Below are positions 27,110-36,981 of a DNA stretch of 64,000 bases, in pieces. A program made the position numbers and the translations under genes. This DNA comes from Polaribacter gangjinensis (GTDB lineage: Bacteria; Bacteroidota; Bacteroidia; Flavobacteriales; Flavobacteriaceae). Every line of letters starts with the position of its first letter. Position 1 is the first letter of the stretch. Below the pieces are notes generated by a model, which ran no database searches, was not told the origin of the DNA, and worked only from the letters and a program-made list of their open reading frames with translations. The stretch lies in assembly GCF_038024125.1 (NCBI RefSeq), contig NZ_CP150662.1, forward strand, positions 2,311,501 through 2,375,500, in the 5' to 3' direction.

Positions 27110-27913
27110 TTAAAAGTTTACCAATTTTTCCAACACCATTTCTACACCAAAATTGTTATTTGATTCAGTGCTGTATTTTGCAATTTTTTTGATGTCTTCA
27201 TGCGCATTTTTCATTGCGAATGAAAAATTGGATTCTTGCATCATTTCAATATCATTGTGATAATCACCAAAAACCAAGGTTTGTTCTTTTGTAACATTCA
27301 AAAGATTTTGAACCGCTTTTAAAGCATTCCCCTTATTGGCTTTTTCGTCAGAAATATCCAACCAATGTTGTCCAGAAATTTTTAATAAAACATCGTTTTT
27401 AAAATCTTGCACTATAGGAAAAATAAACTTTTCTGAGGAATCAAAATGATACACAGCAATTTTAAAAACAGGAATTGTTTTGGCAATTTCCATGACATCT
27501 TCCACTTGTTGAAAACTGTGATAATATTCTTGAAAAAGGTTGATAAAACGTTCGTCTTTACTTTCAATATATGCAGAATTATCGCAACAAAGCACCATAT
27601 TTGCTCCAGCAATAGTTCGTAAAATCGGAATGATTTCTTGTACTTTTTGCGCATCTAAAAATTGTGAAAGGATGGTGGTTTTTCCTTGTTTTACAATGCC
27701 TCCGTTTTCGGCAATAACATAAATTTGATTTTTTATTGTATCCAATTTGGAAACAATACTATTGTGTTGTCTTCCACTTGCAGCACAAAAATGAATGTTT
27801 TTTTCTTGTAGTTTTTTAAAAAGAGAAAAGAATTGGCTGCTTACGTTTCCTTTGGAATTGAGCAACGTGCCATCCATATCAGAAACAACCAATTTAATTT
27901 GGGAAAAATCCAT
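27110..27913 (-). CDS. Cof-type HAD-IIB phosphatase
   Basis: 267 residues with the HAD motifs: VVSDMDGTLLNSKG (nucleophile Asp), AASGRQHNSI, a cap domain in the middle, the lysine in NKGNALKAVQ and FGDYHNDIEMMQ. It is likely a sugar-phosphate or similar small-molecule phosphatase. The ATG at 27913 is preferred over a TTG at 27916. It follows the LacI regulator by three bases, so the regulator may control it. Confidence 0.92.
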   Translation of the reverse strand: MDFSQIKLVVSDMDGTLLNSKGNVSSQFFSLFKKLQEKNIHFCAASGRQHNSIVSKLDTIKNQIYVIAENGGIVKQGKTTILSQFLDAQKVQEIIPILRTIAGANMVLCCDNSAYIESKDERFINLFQEYYHSFQQVEDVMEIAKTIPVFKIAVYHFDSSEKFIFPIVQDFKNDVLLKISGQHWLDISDEKANKGNALKAVQNLLNVTKEQTLVFGDYHNDIEMMQESNFSFAMKNAHEDIKKIAKYSTESNNNFGVEMVLEKLVNF

Positions 27914-27916
27914 CAA

Positions 27917-28930
27917 TTATTTGCTAGAATCTCTAATTACTAAATCGGTTTTGATGACTTTTTTTGTAAAATCAGTTAATTTGTTTTCTAATCTGTCAAT
28001 TAAAATTGTAGCTGCAGTTTCACCCATCAATTCACCATGTTGACTAATTGTAGTCATTTTTGGACTTGAATGTCTTGCTAAAATTCCGTTTGAAAATGCA
28101 ATAACTGACATGTCTTTCGGAATTTGATAACCCAATTTTAAAGCTGCTTTCATAGAAGCAACAGCTGCAGATTCGCCTGTTGTAATGATACTATCTAATT
28201 TATTTTTTTTCAAAAATGGCGATAAGATTTCTTCGTATTTTTTATAATCAGTATCAATAATGTTAATTACATATTCTTCATTAAATGGCAAACCAACTGT
28301 TTCTATACCTTTTTTATATCCTAAAAATCGTTGTTGACCAATATGTAAATTACTTAAAGTTGATACAAAACCAATTTTTCTATGACCACTTTTATACAAA
28401 TGTTCAACTGTATTTAATGCACCATTAAAATCGTCAGTTATAATTTTATCGCATTCAATTGCAGAGGCAACTCTGTCAAACATCACAATTGGAATCCCGT
28501 TTTCAATCGTTTCTTGAAAATGAGAAAAATTCGCATTGATTTCAGTTTCTTTTGACATTGATAAAATAAATCCATCAATACTACCATTAGAAAGCATTTC
28601 AATAATTTCTAACTCTTTGTCATAAGATTCGTTTGATATACAGGTAATTACCTTGTAACCTCTCTCTAACGCTGTTTTTTCTATGCCATTAAAAACCTGA
28701 GCAAAAAAGTAGTTTAACATGGTTGGAAGAATGATTCCAATGGTTTTTGTACTTCTGTTTTTTAAACTAAGTGCGTTAAAATTAGGTTTGTAATTGTTTT
28801 CTTTCGCATATTTCTGAATTTTCTCTTTAGTTGCGTCACTAATTTCATAACTGTCATTCAAAGCCTTGGAAACAGTGGAAATTGAGACATTAAATTTCTT
28901 TGCAATGTCTTTAATTGTGAGTTTATTCAT
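27917..28930 (-). CDS. LacI-family transcriptional regulator
   Basis: 337 residues. The N-terminal helix-turn-helix is LTIKDIAKKFNVSISTVSKA with the hinge KENNYKPNFNALSL. A periplasmic-binding-protein-like effector domain follows (TKTIGIILPTMLNYFFAQVF, GIPIVMFDRVAS, DDFNGALNTVEHLYKSGHRK, SVIAFSNGILARHSSPKMTT). It probably senses a sugar. Its only close partner is the downstream HAD phosphatase. A -7-like box (TATCTTCG, minus strand) lies at 28949-28956. Confidence 0.95.
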   Translation of the reverse strand: MNKLTIKDIAKKFNVSISTVSKALNDSYEISDATKEKIQKYAKENNYKPNFNALSLKNRSTKTIGIILPTMLNYFFAQVFNGIEKTALERGYKVITCISNESYDKELEIIEMLSNGSIDGFILSMSKETEINANFSHFQETIENGIPIVMFDRVASAIECDKIITDDFNGALNTVEHLYKSGHRKIGFVSTLSNLHIGQQRFLGYKKGIETVGLPFNEEYVINIIDTDYKKYEEILSPFLKKNKLDSIITTGESAAVASMKAALKLGYQIPKDMSVIAFSNGILARHSSPKMTTISQHGELMGETAATILIDRLENKLTDFTKKVIKTDLVIRDSSK

Positions 28931-28948
28931 AAGAAAAAATTTTAACCA

Positions 28949-28956
28949 CGAAGATA
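28949..28956 (-). promoter_or_regulatory. Candidate -7 box (TATCTTCG) for the LacI-type gene
   Basis: One base from TAnnTTTG and identical to the box ahead of the CBS-nadK operon. It ends 18 nt from the start codon. Confidence 0.4.
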
Positions 28957-28989
28957 TAAAAATAAATGCATTTTTTTAACAATTAAAGA

Positions 28990-30384
28990 TTAACGAATTG
29001 TTTTTTTTACGATATGTTTTTTAATTTCATAGATTATGTAAGAAAATAGCAAAATATATTGAAAAGCTACTAAAAGTAAATTTTCATTCCAAGTTGAATT
29101 TGAATAAGCATGATAACTTAAAATGACAACAAACGACCAAAAAATAGGAAATTTATACTTGGTAAAAATGCATAAAAGTAAAGGAGTTGCCACATACCAA
29201 GGATGCACAGTACTTGAAAAAAAATAATAAAAACTAATGCCAAAAAGCATGGAAATAAAGAGATTTTCTAGTGAGTTATTTTTCCTGAAAAAAGCAAGTG
29301 TTAAAATGAAAATGACAGTGCTTAATGCAGTTATTTTTCCAATAATTGCAATTTGATTATAGCCTGAAATCAGATAACCAATTTCTCTGAAAAGATAGTA
29401 AAAACTGGCATTGAACTCGAAAGTTGTAAACCATAAACCAACAGAATTTGTATAGTTTGCTTTTAAATTTTGAGATAAAAAAGGCGCAAATAATAAAACA
29501 ATTACACCTATAATTATCATGTAAAATACGATCAATTTTCTACTATCTATTTTTTTGATGAAACAAATAAAATTACTTGTTTTGTTTGAATTTGGTTCTG
29601 ATTTTGTTGATGAAAACCACCTAAAAAATAAAGGTAAAAAGAGCATTGGAATTAGTTTTACTGAAATTGCACAACCCATAAAAACAGCACCTAAAATCCA
29701 TTTTTGTTGCTGTAATTTGTAGAAACTAAGCATCAAAAAGAATAACATGACAGGTTCAAAATGCAAATTTCCTGTCATTTCAATAATGATAAAAGGATTC
29801 AAAGCATACCAAAAAATAGTGTAATTGGGAAGTTGTAATCTTTCTAATATTTTTTTCCCGATGAAAAGAATTCCAAAATCTGCTAATATGATTAGAATTC
29901 TTAAAACAATGATGCTTCCAAAAATAGATTTATTGGCAAAAAATGCGGCAATCAGAAATCCGAATTGATGAATTGGAGGATAATTGGTAAAATGACTTCC
30001 GTTTAAAACTCCCATTCCGTCATACAATGATTTTGCATCATGAATTGGAAATTGTCCACTATTTATGAATGTTTCTGGTTTGGAGAGATATGGATTGAAA
30101 CCCTCAAAAATCATTCTTCCATCCCAAATAAATCTGTAAAAATCTTGAGATAAATTAGGAATCGCAAACAAAAAAATCAATTTGAAAAGAATTGAAATTA
30201 TTGCTAGTTTTTTAAAACTCAAGTTGCTTTTTTTTACTAAAAAATAAAAACATCCAAAGAGAAAAATCCAGCAAAAAAGTAGCTTTTCAAAAGAGGTTCT
30301 TTCTAAAAAATAAGCAACATAAACGTAGTTTAAAATACTTACAATTACAACAAACTCAATCTTATGTTTGTTGAAAAAAGCCAC
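28990..30384 (-). CDS. Polytopic membrane glycosyltransferase (GT-C/GT87-like mannosyltransferase)
   Basis: 464 residues with about eleven hydrophobic segments. Acidic loop motifs typical of polyprenyl-phosphate-sugar-dependent transferases are present (NLSQDFYRFIWDGRMIFEGF, NPYL, FTNYPPIHQ). The start is a GTG at 30384 sharing its G with the TAG stop of the preceding gene, a translational coupling. It is the last gene of a three-gene unit with a DPM-like GT2 and a processive GT2. The substrate is unknown. Confidence 0.75.
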   Translation of the reverse strand: MAFFNKHKIEFVVIVSILNYVYVAYFLERTSFEKLLFCWIFLFGCFYFLVKKSNLSFKKLAIISILFKLIFLFAIPNLSQDFYRFIWDGRMIFEGFNPYLSKPETFINSGQFPIHDAKSLYDGMGVLNGSHFTNYPPIHQFGFLIAAFFANKSIFGSIIVLRILIILADFGILFIGKKILERLQLPNYTIFWYALNPFIIIEMTGNLHFEPVMLFFLMLSFYKLQQQKWILGAVFMGCAISVKLIPMLFLPLFFRWFSSTKSEPNSNKTSNFICFIKKIDSRKLIVFYMIIIGVIVLLFAPFLSQNLKANYTNSVGLWFTTFEFNASFYYLFREIGYLISGYNQIAIIGKITALSTVIFILTLAFFRKNNSLENLFISMLFGISFYYFFSSTVHPWYVATPLLLCIFTKYKFPIFWSFVVILSYHAYSNSTWNENLLLVAFQYILLFSYIIYEIKKHIVKKTIR

Positions 30385-31874
30385 TATGCTTTTGAAAAAA
30401 TAGATTTAAAAAACACGTAAAAGTATCCAATAAACAACATCAAATGGAAAGGGAAAAGTCCAAAATCTCCACCTTGATCACCTACAATAAAAGCACTATA
30501 CATTCCAAAAACAAAATAAAGTGCTAATAATCCTTCTAAAATCACATAAAATGAAGGTCTTTTTTTGATGTATTTATTGTTTTTCCAACCGTCTTTTAGA
30601 GTAATAATATTGAATTTTGGCGTTCTAACAAATTCACTTTTCTTACCAATATGACCCTCTAAAACTGCGATTGTATTGTGTAATGAAAATCCCATTGCAA
30701 TTGAGAAAAATGTAAAAAAGGCTCCAATATATATGATGAAATTTTTAAAACCACCACCATAAGTATTTTTGTACATGTGCCAATAACACACAAAAAAGAT
30801 GAGTGAACTTACCACAAAAAAGCTCATTACATAAAAATAAGGTTTTAAGTGCGCGTACTCGTTTTTAATGTAAAGCATTGGAACGCTCAATATAGAAACT
30901 AAGAAAATAAAAGTAAACATAGAACTATTTAGCAAATGCAATACGCTATGAACTTTAGTTTTGAATGAGGTGTTTTTATTTCGTAGAATGCTTTTAATCA
31001 TTTTTTGGAAATTCTCTGCACCACCTTTATTCCATCTGAATTGTTGAGATCTTGCAGCGCTAATTACCACTGGAAGTTCAGCAGGAGTTTCTACTTTTTC
31101 TAAATATTTGAATTTCCAATTTTTAAATTGGGCTCTGTAGCTTAAATCTAAATCTTCTGTCAAAGTATCACCTTCCCAGTTTCCAGCATCATAAATACAT
31201 TCTTTTCTCCAAACACCTGCAGTACCATTAAAATTGATGAAATGTCCTTTACTATTTCTTCCAACTTGTTCTAGGGTAAAATGAGCATCTAAAGCAAATG
31301 CCTGAATTTTTGTTAAAGTAGAATAATTTCTATTGATGTGACTCCACTTTGTTTGAACAACACCAATTTGTGGATCTTTAAAATAAGGAATAGTTTGTTT
31401 TAACCAGTCTTCTTTTGGTAAAAAATCAGCATCAAAAATTGCTATGAATTCTCCTTTAGCCGTTTTTAAACCTTCTTTTAAAGCACCTGCTTTAAAACCT
31501 TGTCTATTTTCTCTTCTAATATGCTGAATATCAATTCCTAAATCTTGAATAATTTTTACATGTTTGGCTGTAGTTTCTACAGATTCATCAGTAGAATCAT
31601 CTAAAACCTGAATTTCTAATTTATCTTTTGGATAATCAATTTTTGCAATGTTTTCTAACAAACGCTCCATTACATACAATTCGTTATAAACAGGTAATTG
31701 TATAGTTACATATGGAATTTCATCAGGATTATTAAAGTCGAACTTTGGAGAATTATCTGGTTTGTCTCGATACTTTAAATAATTAAAAAGTAAGTTTAAT
31801 TGCGCAAGTGCATACATAAAAATAAGCAACAAGCTAATTGTATAAATAGTGATAATTAAAGACTCTATAAACAT
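30384..31874 (-). CDS. Membrane-embedded GT2 glycosyltransferase (cellulose-synthase-like)
   Basis: 496 residues with an N-terminal membrane helix, a GT-A catalytic domain with LDDSTDES, IFDADFLP, TEDLDLSYR and the QxxRW motif as SQQFRWNKG, then four to five C-terminal helices. The D,D,D,Q(Q/R)xRW pattern marks processive-type or ceramide/glucosyl transferases. Its ATG overlaps the upstream stop by one base (TAATG). It probably extends a surface polysaccharide or glycolipid. Confidence 0.9.
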   Translation of the reverse strand: MFIESLIITIYTISLLLIFMYALAQLNLLFNYLKYRDKPDNSPKFDFNNPDEIPYVTIQLPVYNELYVMERLLENIAKIDYPKDKLEIQVLDDSTDESVETTAKHVKIIQDLGIDIQHIRRENRQGFKAGALKEGLKTAKGEFIAIFDADFLPKEDWLKQTIPYFKDPQIGVVQTKWSHINRNYSTLTKIQAFALDAHFTLEQVGRNSKGHFINFNGTAGVWRKECIYDAGNWEGDTLTEDLDLSYRAQFKNWKFKYLEKVETPAELPVVISAARSQQFRWNKGGAENFQKMIKSILRNKNTSFKTKVHSVLHLLNSSMFTFIFLVSILSVPMLYIKNEYAHLKPYFYVMSFFVVSSLIFFVCYWHMYKNTYGGGFKNFIIYIGAFFTFFSIAMGFSLHNTIAVLEGHIGKKSEFVRTPKFNIITLKDGWKNNKYIKKRPSFYVILEGLLALYFVFGMYSAFIVGDQGGDFGLFPFHLMLFIGYFYVFFKSIFSKA

Positions 31875-32566
31875 TATTTAAAACTATATTTAAAAATCCA
31901 ACTTAGAATTTTTACTCCTGCAAATATACTACCTTTTACAGTTCCTGAAACTTTTGAAGTTCCAATTCTGTTTCTGTATTTTACAGGTATTTCTAAGTAA
32001 CTCATTTGTTGTTTCAATACTTTTAATTGCATTTCAACTGTCCAACCATACGTTGTATCGGTCATTTTTAATGCTATTAATTTTTCATATTTTATGGCTC
32101 TAAAAGGGCCTAAATCTGTAAATTTTGCCCCAAAAAATACCTTCATTAAATTTGTTGCTAACCAATTTCCAAAGATTTGTTGAGGTGTCATTGCGCCTGG
32201 CTCGCGCAATTCTTTCACACGGGCACCAATTACAAAATCAATATTTTCTTCAATAATTGGTTGTACAATTGTTGTTAATTGTTCTGGATAATCTGAATAA
32301 TCACCATCTAAAAAAACAACTATTGTTGGTTTGATTGTTTGATTTGCAATATAATCTAATCCTTTTAAACAAGCAAAACCATACCCTTTTTTAACTTCTC
32401 TTAAAACAGTTGCTCCAGCATTTTTTGCATTTTTTGCTGTTTCATCTGTTGAGTTATTATCTATTACTATAACTTCATCAACAATTTTTGGGATATCATT
32501 AATGACATTCGCAATAGATTTTTCTTCATTAAAAGCAGGAATTATTACTTTGATTAAGGACTTCAT
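31874..32566 (-). CDS. GT2 glycosyltransferase (dolichyl-phosphate-mannose-synthase-like)
   Basis: 230 residues from the ATG at 32566; a TTG six codons upstream is less likely. The catalytic pattern is IPAFNEEKSIANVI, VIDNNSTDETAK, VVFLDGDYSDYPEQL and a conserved GPFRAIKYE acceptor region. Such proteins load a sugar onto a polyprenyl phosphate, which the GT-C protein at the end of the operon could use. It is the first gene of the operon. Confidence 0.88.
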   Translation of the reverse strand: MKSLIKVIIPAFNEEKSIANVINDIPKIVDEVIVIDNNSTDETAKNAKNAGATVLREVKKGYGFACLKGLDYIANQTIKPTIVVFLDGDYSDYPEQLTTIVQPIIEENIDFVIGARVKELREPGAMTPQQIFGNWLATNLMKVFFGAKFTDLGPFRAIKYEKLIALKMTDTTYGWTVEMQLKVLKQQMSYLEIPVKYRNRIGTSKVSGTVKGSIFAGVKILSWIFKYSFK

Positions 32567-32771
32567 TTTAGCGTTTTCGTTCAATCAAAATCGACCTATT
32601 TTAAAAAAATAAAATCAGTCAAAGAGTTATTTTATCCTACTTTAATTTAGGATGTAAAAGTATAAATATTTTTATCAAAATATTAACTATTATATTTTCT
32701 TTTTTTAACAATTTTTTTGGTTAAAAATTAGAATATAATATTTTAAAGAAAAGTGATGGATACTTAATATC

Positions 32772-34394
32772 TTATTGATTATTAAGTAATTTAATTAAAT
32801 CAACATCATTACCTAACAAAATTTCAGTTGGATTGATTCTTCCTTTTTCAGGGCCATTTTCTAATTTTAAAACTCCCCTTGGGCAAACCGCACTACAAAT
32901 TCCGCAACCAACACAACTTGAGCGAACAATATTTTCTCCTTTTTGGGCGTAAGCTCTCACATCAATTCCTTGTTCACAATAGGTTGAACAATTACCGCAT
33001 GAAATGCATTGCCCACCATTTGTCGTGATTCTAAATCTCGATTTGAAACGTTGCACAAATCCTAAATATGCTGCTAAAGGACAGCCAAATCTGCACCAAA
33101 CTCTGTTACCAAAAATGGGATAAAATCCAGTTCCAATAACTCCAGCAAACCAAGCTCCAATTAAAAAACTATATGCGTCTTTTATCCATTGAGATTTGAT
33201 TCCGATAAAAGATGAAGTTCCTGAAAAATAACAATATAAAGTAACCACTGTCATCAATAACGAGAAAAGTAACACTGAGTGAATAAGCCATCTTTCTAAT
33301 TTCCAAGCATTTAAACTTTTGTCAGAATGTTGTCTGTAAGGATCTCCTAAGGTTTCTGCTAATCCTCCACAACCACAAACCCACGAACAATACCAACGTT
33401 TTCCAAAAAAGTAGACCATTACAGGAACAATAATGAGTGTTAAAATGATTCCCCAAACCAAGATAAATACGCCAATTGCGCCACTACTTTGTAAACTTTT
33501 GATGTTCCATTCAAAGAAAAAATCATAATCTAAAGGAAAAGCACTTTTAAAATCGTAGCCAGGCATGTTTAAACTTGTCATGATTTCAGGAATCAAAAAA
33601 GCAAATACAATTTGAAAAAATAAGACAGATGTTGTTCTAACAATTTGGTATTTGTTATGACGATATTTGATATACATTCTGATGCCCATTACAATCATAA
33701 TGACGCAATACAAAAATCCATACACAAACCATTGACTCGCATTTCCGCCATTTAAAAAGTTGCTAATAGGATCAAAAATAAAGGTCCAATTCACCACATA
33801 ATCAGGCATGAAATAGAGTAATAAGTAAAAAGTAACTAAGTAAACAAGAACTAACCAAGCTATCCAACCTCTATTTGTTGCAGATTCTAAATAAATTCCA
33901 TCATTTTTAATGCCTGGTTTTCCCAATAAAATGACATTTGGAAGGATGAATAATAATGCACCAAAAATTCCCAAACCAAAAGTCAACCACCAAGCTAAAT
34001 TGGGTTGATTTTTTAAAAAGCCTTTACCGACTTTTTTTGCCAAATTATAACTTAAAGAATGAGGTTTTCCAAAAACGGTGTATTGAAACTGTTCGTTTTT
34101 TTTATCCCAATTTTTCTCAGAATCGTATTTAGATATCAGTTTGTTATGATAATTGTTCGAAGTTTCAAAAGCAGTTCTAACTCTTGATGAAAACTCGAAA
34201 ATAGAAAGTTGCTCGTCAGTTACAATAGCATCAGAAAGTGCTTTTTTTAAATACTCGCTTTTGTATCCTTTTTCAGAAATATAGGCTTCCAATTCTTGCT
34301 GAGAAACTTGAAAATTTCCAAAAAAAATAGCGCTGTTAAAAATTCCGAATCCAATCAAAAAGAGCGTTAATCCTAGGTATTTTATAAATTTCAT
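32772..34394 (-). CDS. Membrane polyferredoxin (NapH/NosR/RdxA-like 4Fe-4S protein)
   Basis: 540 residues. Several membrane helices surround cytoplasmic Cys motifs: CSWVCGCGGLAETLGD and WCRFGCPLAAYLGF, followed by two classical 4Fe-4S sites, CISCGNCSTYCEQG and CVGCGICSAVCPRG. This architecture moves electrons across or along the membrane. It is encoded four bases behind an FAD/NAD(P) oxidoreductase, so electrons may flow from NAD(P)H through that enzyme to this protein; the end acceptor is not apparent. Confidence 0.88.
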   Translation of the reverse strand: MKFIKYLGLTLFLIGFGIFNSAIFFGNFQVSQQELEAYISEKGYKSEYLKKALSDAIVTDEQLSIFEFSSRVRTAFETSNNYHNKLISKYDSEKNWDKKNEQFQYTVFGKPHSLSYNLAKKVGKGFLKNQPNLAWWLTFGLGIFGALLFILPNVILLGKPGIKNDGIYLESATNRGWIAWLVLVYLVTFYLLLYFMPDYVVNWTFIFDPISNFLNGGNASQWFVYGFLYCVIMIVMGIRMYIKYRHNKYQIVRTTSVLFFQIVFAFLIPEIMTSLNMPGYDFKSAFPLDYDFFFEWNIKSLQSSGAIGVFILVWGIILTLIIVPVMVYFFGKRWYCSWVCGCGGLAETLGDPYRQHSDKSLNAWKLERWLIHSVLLFSLLMTVVTLYCYFSGTSSFIGIKSQWIKDAYSFLIGAWFAGVIGTGFYPIFGNRVWCRFGCPLAAYLGFVQRFKSRFRITTNGGQCISCGNCSTYCEQGIDVRAYAQKGENIVRSSCVGCGICSAVCPRGVLKLENGPEKGRINPTEILLGNDVDLIKLLNNQ

Positions 34395-34397
34395 CTG

Positions 34398-35747
34398 TTA
34401 TACTTTGCTAAAAATTCGTTTCCAACTTTTCTTTTTCAATTGAATGTTTGTGCCCATTTCTTGATTGAATTTTGCTACAATTTCGGCTTCATGTACATTG
34501 TAAAACTCAGGATCAAAATTGGCGTCTGCTAAAAATTCCAATACAAATGCTACCGATTTTTTTTCAGAAAGCCATCTATCAAAAATTTCATGACGCATAC
34601 GAATTCCAAAAGTATTGATGCCTAAAAATTCATGTGAATTTTTATCAAAAGAAATCGTAATGCATTTGTTTTCTGAAGCATGTTGCCATTGAAAATGCAC
34701 TTCATTGTCACTTTTATTTTTTTCACTAAAAACCCAGCCATAGGTTTGATATTCAATATCCAAAAATTTGGCAGAATTGAACCAATTTCCGGGTTTATAT
34801 TCTGTTTTTTTACCGCAAATTGATTGCGCAACAGTTTCGCCCATCATTCTTCCTGTGTACCAAACTGCTTCAATATTTCGGCGATTTCCAATAGCCATTT
34901 GTTGTTCTGCACAATCGCCAATTGCATAAATATCAGGAATGTTTGTTTCTAAAAATCGATTTACTAAAACCCCTTTATTACAAGCGATATTGGTATTTTT
35001 TAAAAAATCGATATTTGGGGAAACTCCTGCAGTCAAACCCACAATATTGCAGGGAATTTCTTCACCAGTTTCATCAATAATAACTGATTTTACACGACCA
35101 TTTTCATCAGCAATAATCTCTTTTAAATTGGTGTTTAAACGCAAATCAATATGATGTTCTAAAATATGTTTGTTGATCATTTCAGATTCTTGAGCAGGCA
35201 AAACTCCATTCCAAAAACTGTTTTCACGCACTAAAAAAGTCACTGGAATTTTTCTGCTTCGCAACATTTCAGCCAATTCAATGCCAATCAAACCACCACC
35301 AACAATTACAGCTCTTTTACAAACCTCATTATTTGGCGCAAATTTTTCTAAATTTTCTAAATCTTGTTTGTGATACAATCCCATAACTCCTGGTAAATCT
35401 TCACCTTTCCATCCGAATTTATTAGGTTTTGAACCAGTTGCAATAATTAATTTGTCATAAGAAATGGTAGTTTCATCTGAAAGGATAAGCTCTTTTTTAT
35501 CAGTATCAATATTGGTTACAAATCCTTGATGTAAATCAATCTTATTTTTTTTCCAAAACCAATTTTCGTAAGGCTGTGTATGTTCAAATTTTAAATGACC
35601 CATATACACATACATCAAGGCTGTTCTTGAAAAAAAATACGGATGTTCTGCTGAAATAATGGTGATTTTTTTGTCAGATTTTTTTCTGATATGTCTTGCT
35701 GCAGTTACACCTGCAATGCCATTTCCAATAATAACAATGTGTTCCAT
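34398..35747 (-). CDS. FAD-dependent NAD(P)H oxidoreductase (pyridine nucleotide-disulphide family)
   Basis: 449 residues with the FAD dinucleotide fold at the start (IVIIGNGIAGVTAARHI), a second nucleotide-binding fold (RAVIVGGGLIGIELAEML), the ATG motif LIIATGSKPNKFG and the FAD-closing YAIGDCAEQQ. No redox-active CxxxxC is seen, so it resembles ferredoxin/rubredoxin reductases and nitrite-reductase NirB-type flavoproteins. It is the first gene of a two-gene unit with the polyferredoxin. Confidence 0.88.
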   Translation of the reverse strand: MEHIVIIGNGIAGVTAARHIRKKSDKKITIISAEHPYFFSRTALMYVYMGHLKFEHTQPYENWFWKKNKIDLHQGFVTNIDTDKKELILSDETTISYDKLIIATGSKPNKFGWKGEDLPGVMGLYHKQDLENLEKFAPNNEVCKRAVIVGGGLIGIELAEMLRSRKIPVTFLVRENSFWNGVLPAQESEMINKHILEHHIDLRLNTNLKEIIADENGRVKSVIIDETGEEIPCNIVGLTAGVSPNIDFLKNTNIACNKGVLVNRFLETNIPDIYAIGDCAEQQMAIGNRRNIEAVWYTGRMMGETVAQSICGKKTEYKPGNWFNSAKFLDIEYQTYGWVFSEKNKSDNEVHFQWQHASENKCITISFDKNSHEFLGINTFGIRMRHEIFDRWLSEKKSVAFVLEFLADANFDPEFYNVHEAEIVAKFNQEMGTNIQLKKKSWKRIFSKV

Positions 35748-35901
35748 AGTTTGTTGGTTGATGTCAATTCTGTCGAAACGAAAGATAAGAACTTAATTGC
35801 GTAACTCAATTTAGAATTATTTTAAATAGAAAATTCGATTTTATTTTTAACAAAATGAATAGAATCAGATGTAAGATTTAAAATGTACTTTAGTGGACAT
35901 T

Positions 35902-36900
35902 ATGAGAAAAATTCTTTTTTTAGGAACACTTTTATGTTTTCATTTTTTTGCAAGTTGCCAACATAAAAAAATCAATGGAGTTAGTTTTGTAGCTTCCAGA
36001 GATGCTATCAATCAAACACATATTCAGCCAGTTATTGATGTGAATAGCAATTATGTTGCCTTAATGCCATTTGGATTTATTCGTGATTTAGCTTCTCCAA
36101 CAATAACTTTTAATAGTCAAAGACAATGGTTTGGCGAGACTGAAAATGGACTTTTACAATACGCAAAATCGTTTCAAAAAAAGCAACTTAGAGTAATGGT
36201 GAAACCTCAAATTTGGGTTTGGAGAGGTCAATTTACAGGTTTAATTGAAATGACTTCTGAAGAAAATTGGAAAATTTTAGAAGATTCTTATACCGATTTT
36301 ATACTAACATATGCAAAATCAGCTGCAAAAATAAATGCTGATATTTTTTGTATTGGCACTGAATTGGAAAAATTTGTAGTGAATAGACCTCAGTTTTGGC
36401 AACAGCTAATCAAAAAAATCAGAGCAGTTTATAAAGGCAAAATAACTTATGCTGCCAATTGGGATGAGTATAAAAAACTCACTTTTTGGCATCAATTAGA
36501 TTTTATTGGGGTAGATGCGTATTTTCCATTATCAGAAAAACAAACTCCCACAGTTGCCGATTTCGAAAATGGTTGGAAAACGCATAAAATAGAAATTCAA
36601 CAAATTCAGGAAAAATTTCAAAAGCCTATTTTGTTTACAGAATATGGATACAGAAGTGTCCATTTCAATGCAAAACAACCTTGGATTGTTGATGATGTTG
36701 AGGGAAATGTCAATTTACAAGCTCAAGCAAATGGTCTGCAAGCGATTCATAATCAGTTTTGGAAAGAAGATTGGTTTGCTGGAGGTTTTGTTTGGAAATG
36801 GTTTCACAATCACGAAAAAGTTGGAGGTGAAAATAATAACAGATTTACGCCTCAAAATAAACCAGCAGAAAAAATTCTCAAAAAAAATTACGCCAATTAA
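35902..36900 (+). CDS. Lipoprotein with glycoside-hydrolase TIM barrel (GH113-like)
   Basis: 332 residues from the ATG at 35902; a GTG three codons earlier is less likely. A lipoprotein signal (KILFLGTLLCFHFFASCQ) precedes a TIM-barrel hydrolase. DIFCIGTELEKF carries a likely acid/base Glu, and PILFTEYGYRSVH a likely nucleophile Glu, the spacing seen in GH113/GTA-type barrels (beta-mannanase-like). It is probably anchored to an envelope membrane and active on beta-linked sugars. It is divergent from the FAD oxidoreductase. Confidence 0.75.
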   Translation: MRKILFLGTLLCFHFFASCQHKKINGVSFVASRDAINQTHIQPVIDVNSNYVALMPFGFIRDLASPTITFNSQRQWFGETENGLLQYAKSFQKKQLRVMVKPQIWVWRGQFTGLIEMTSEENWKILEDSYTDFILTYAKSAAKINADIFCIGTELEKFVVNRPQFWQQLIKKIRAVYKGKITYAANWDEYKKLTFWHQLDFIGVDAYFPLSEKQTPTVADFENGWKTHKIEIQQIQEKFQKPILFTEYGYRSVHFNAKQPWIVDDVEGNVNLQAQANGLQAIHNQFWKEDWFAGGFVWKWFHNHEKVGGENNNRFTPQNKPAEKILKKNYAN

Positions 36901-36949
36901 TTATTTCAAAAACATGATAAATGTTCTGTTTTTGATGAGGTAAAGCAGT

Positions 36950-36957
36950 TATTTTTG
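36950..36957 (+). promoter_or_regulatory. -7 box (TATTTTTG) for the universal stress protein
   Basis: An exact TAnnTTTG match ending 24 nt before the ATG at 36982. A TTTG at 36931-36934 is a possible but closely spaced -33 element. Confidence 0.5.
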
Positions 36958-36981
36958 TGTAAATATCAAAAACTAAACATC

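Noticed and set aside
32630..32790. Weak inverted repeats ATCCTA/TAGGAT and ACTTAATA/TATTAAGT as terminators
   Set aside because: Stems are short and AT-rich with large loops and lack a T-run in the needed orientation; chance occurrence in this AT-rich gap is likely.
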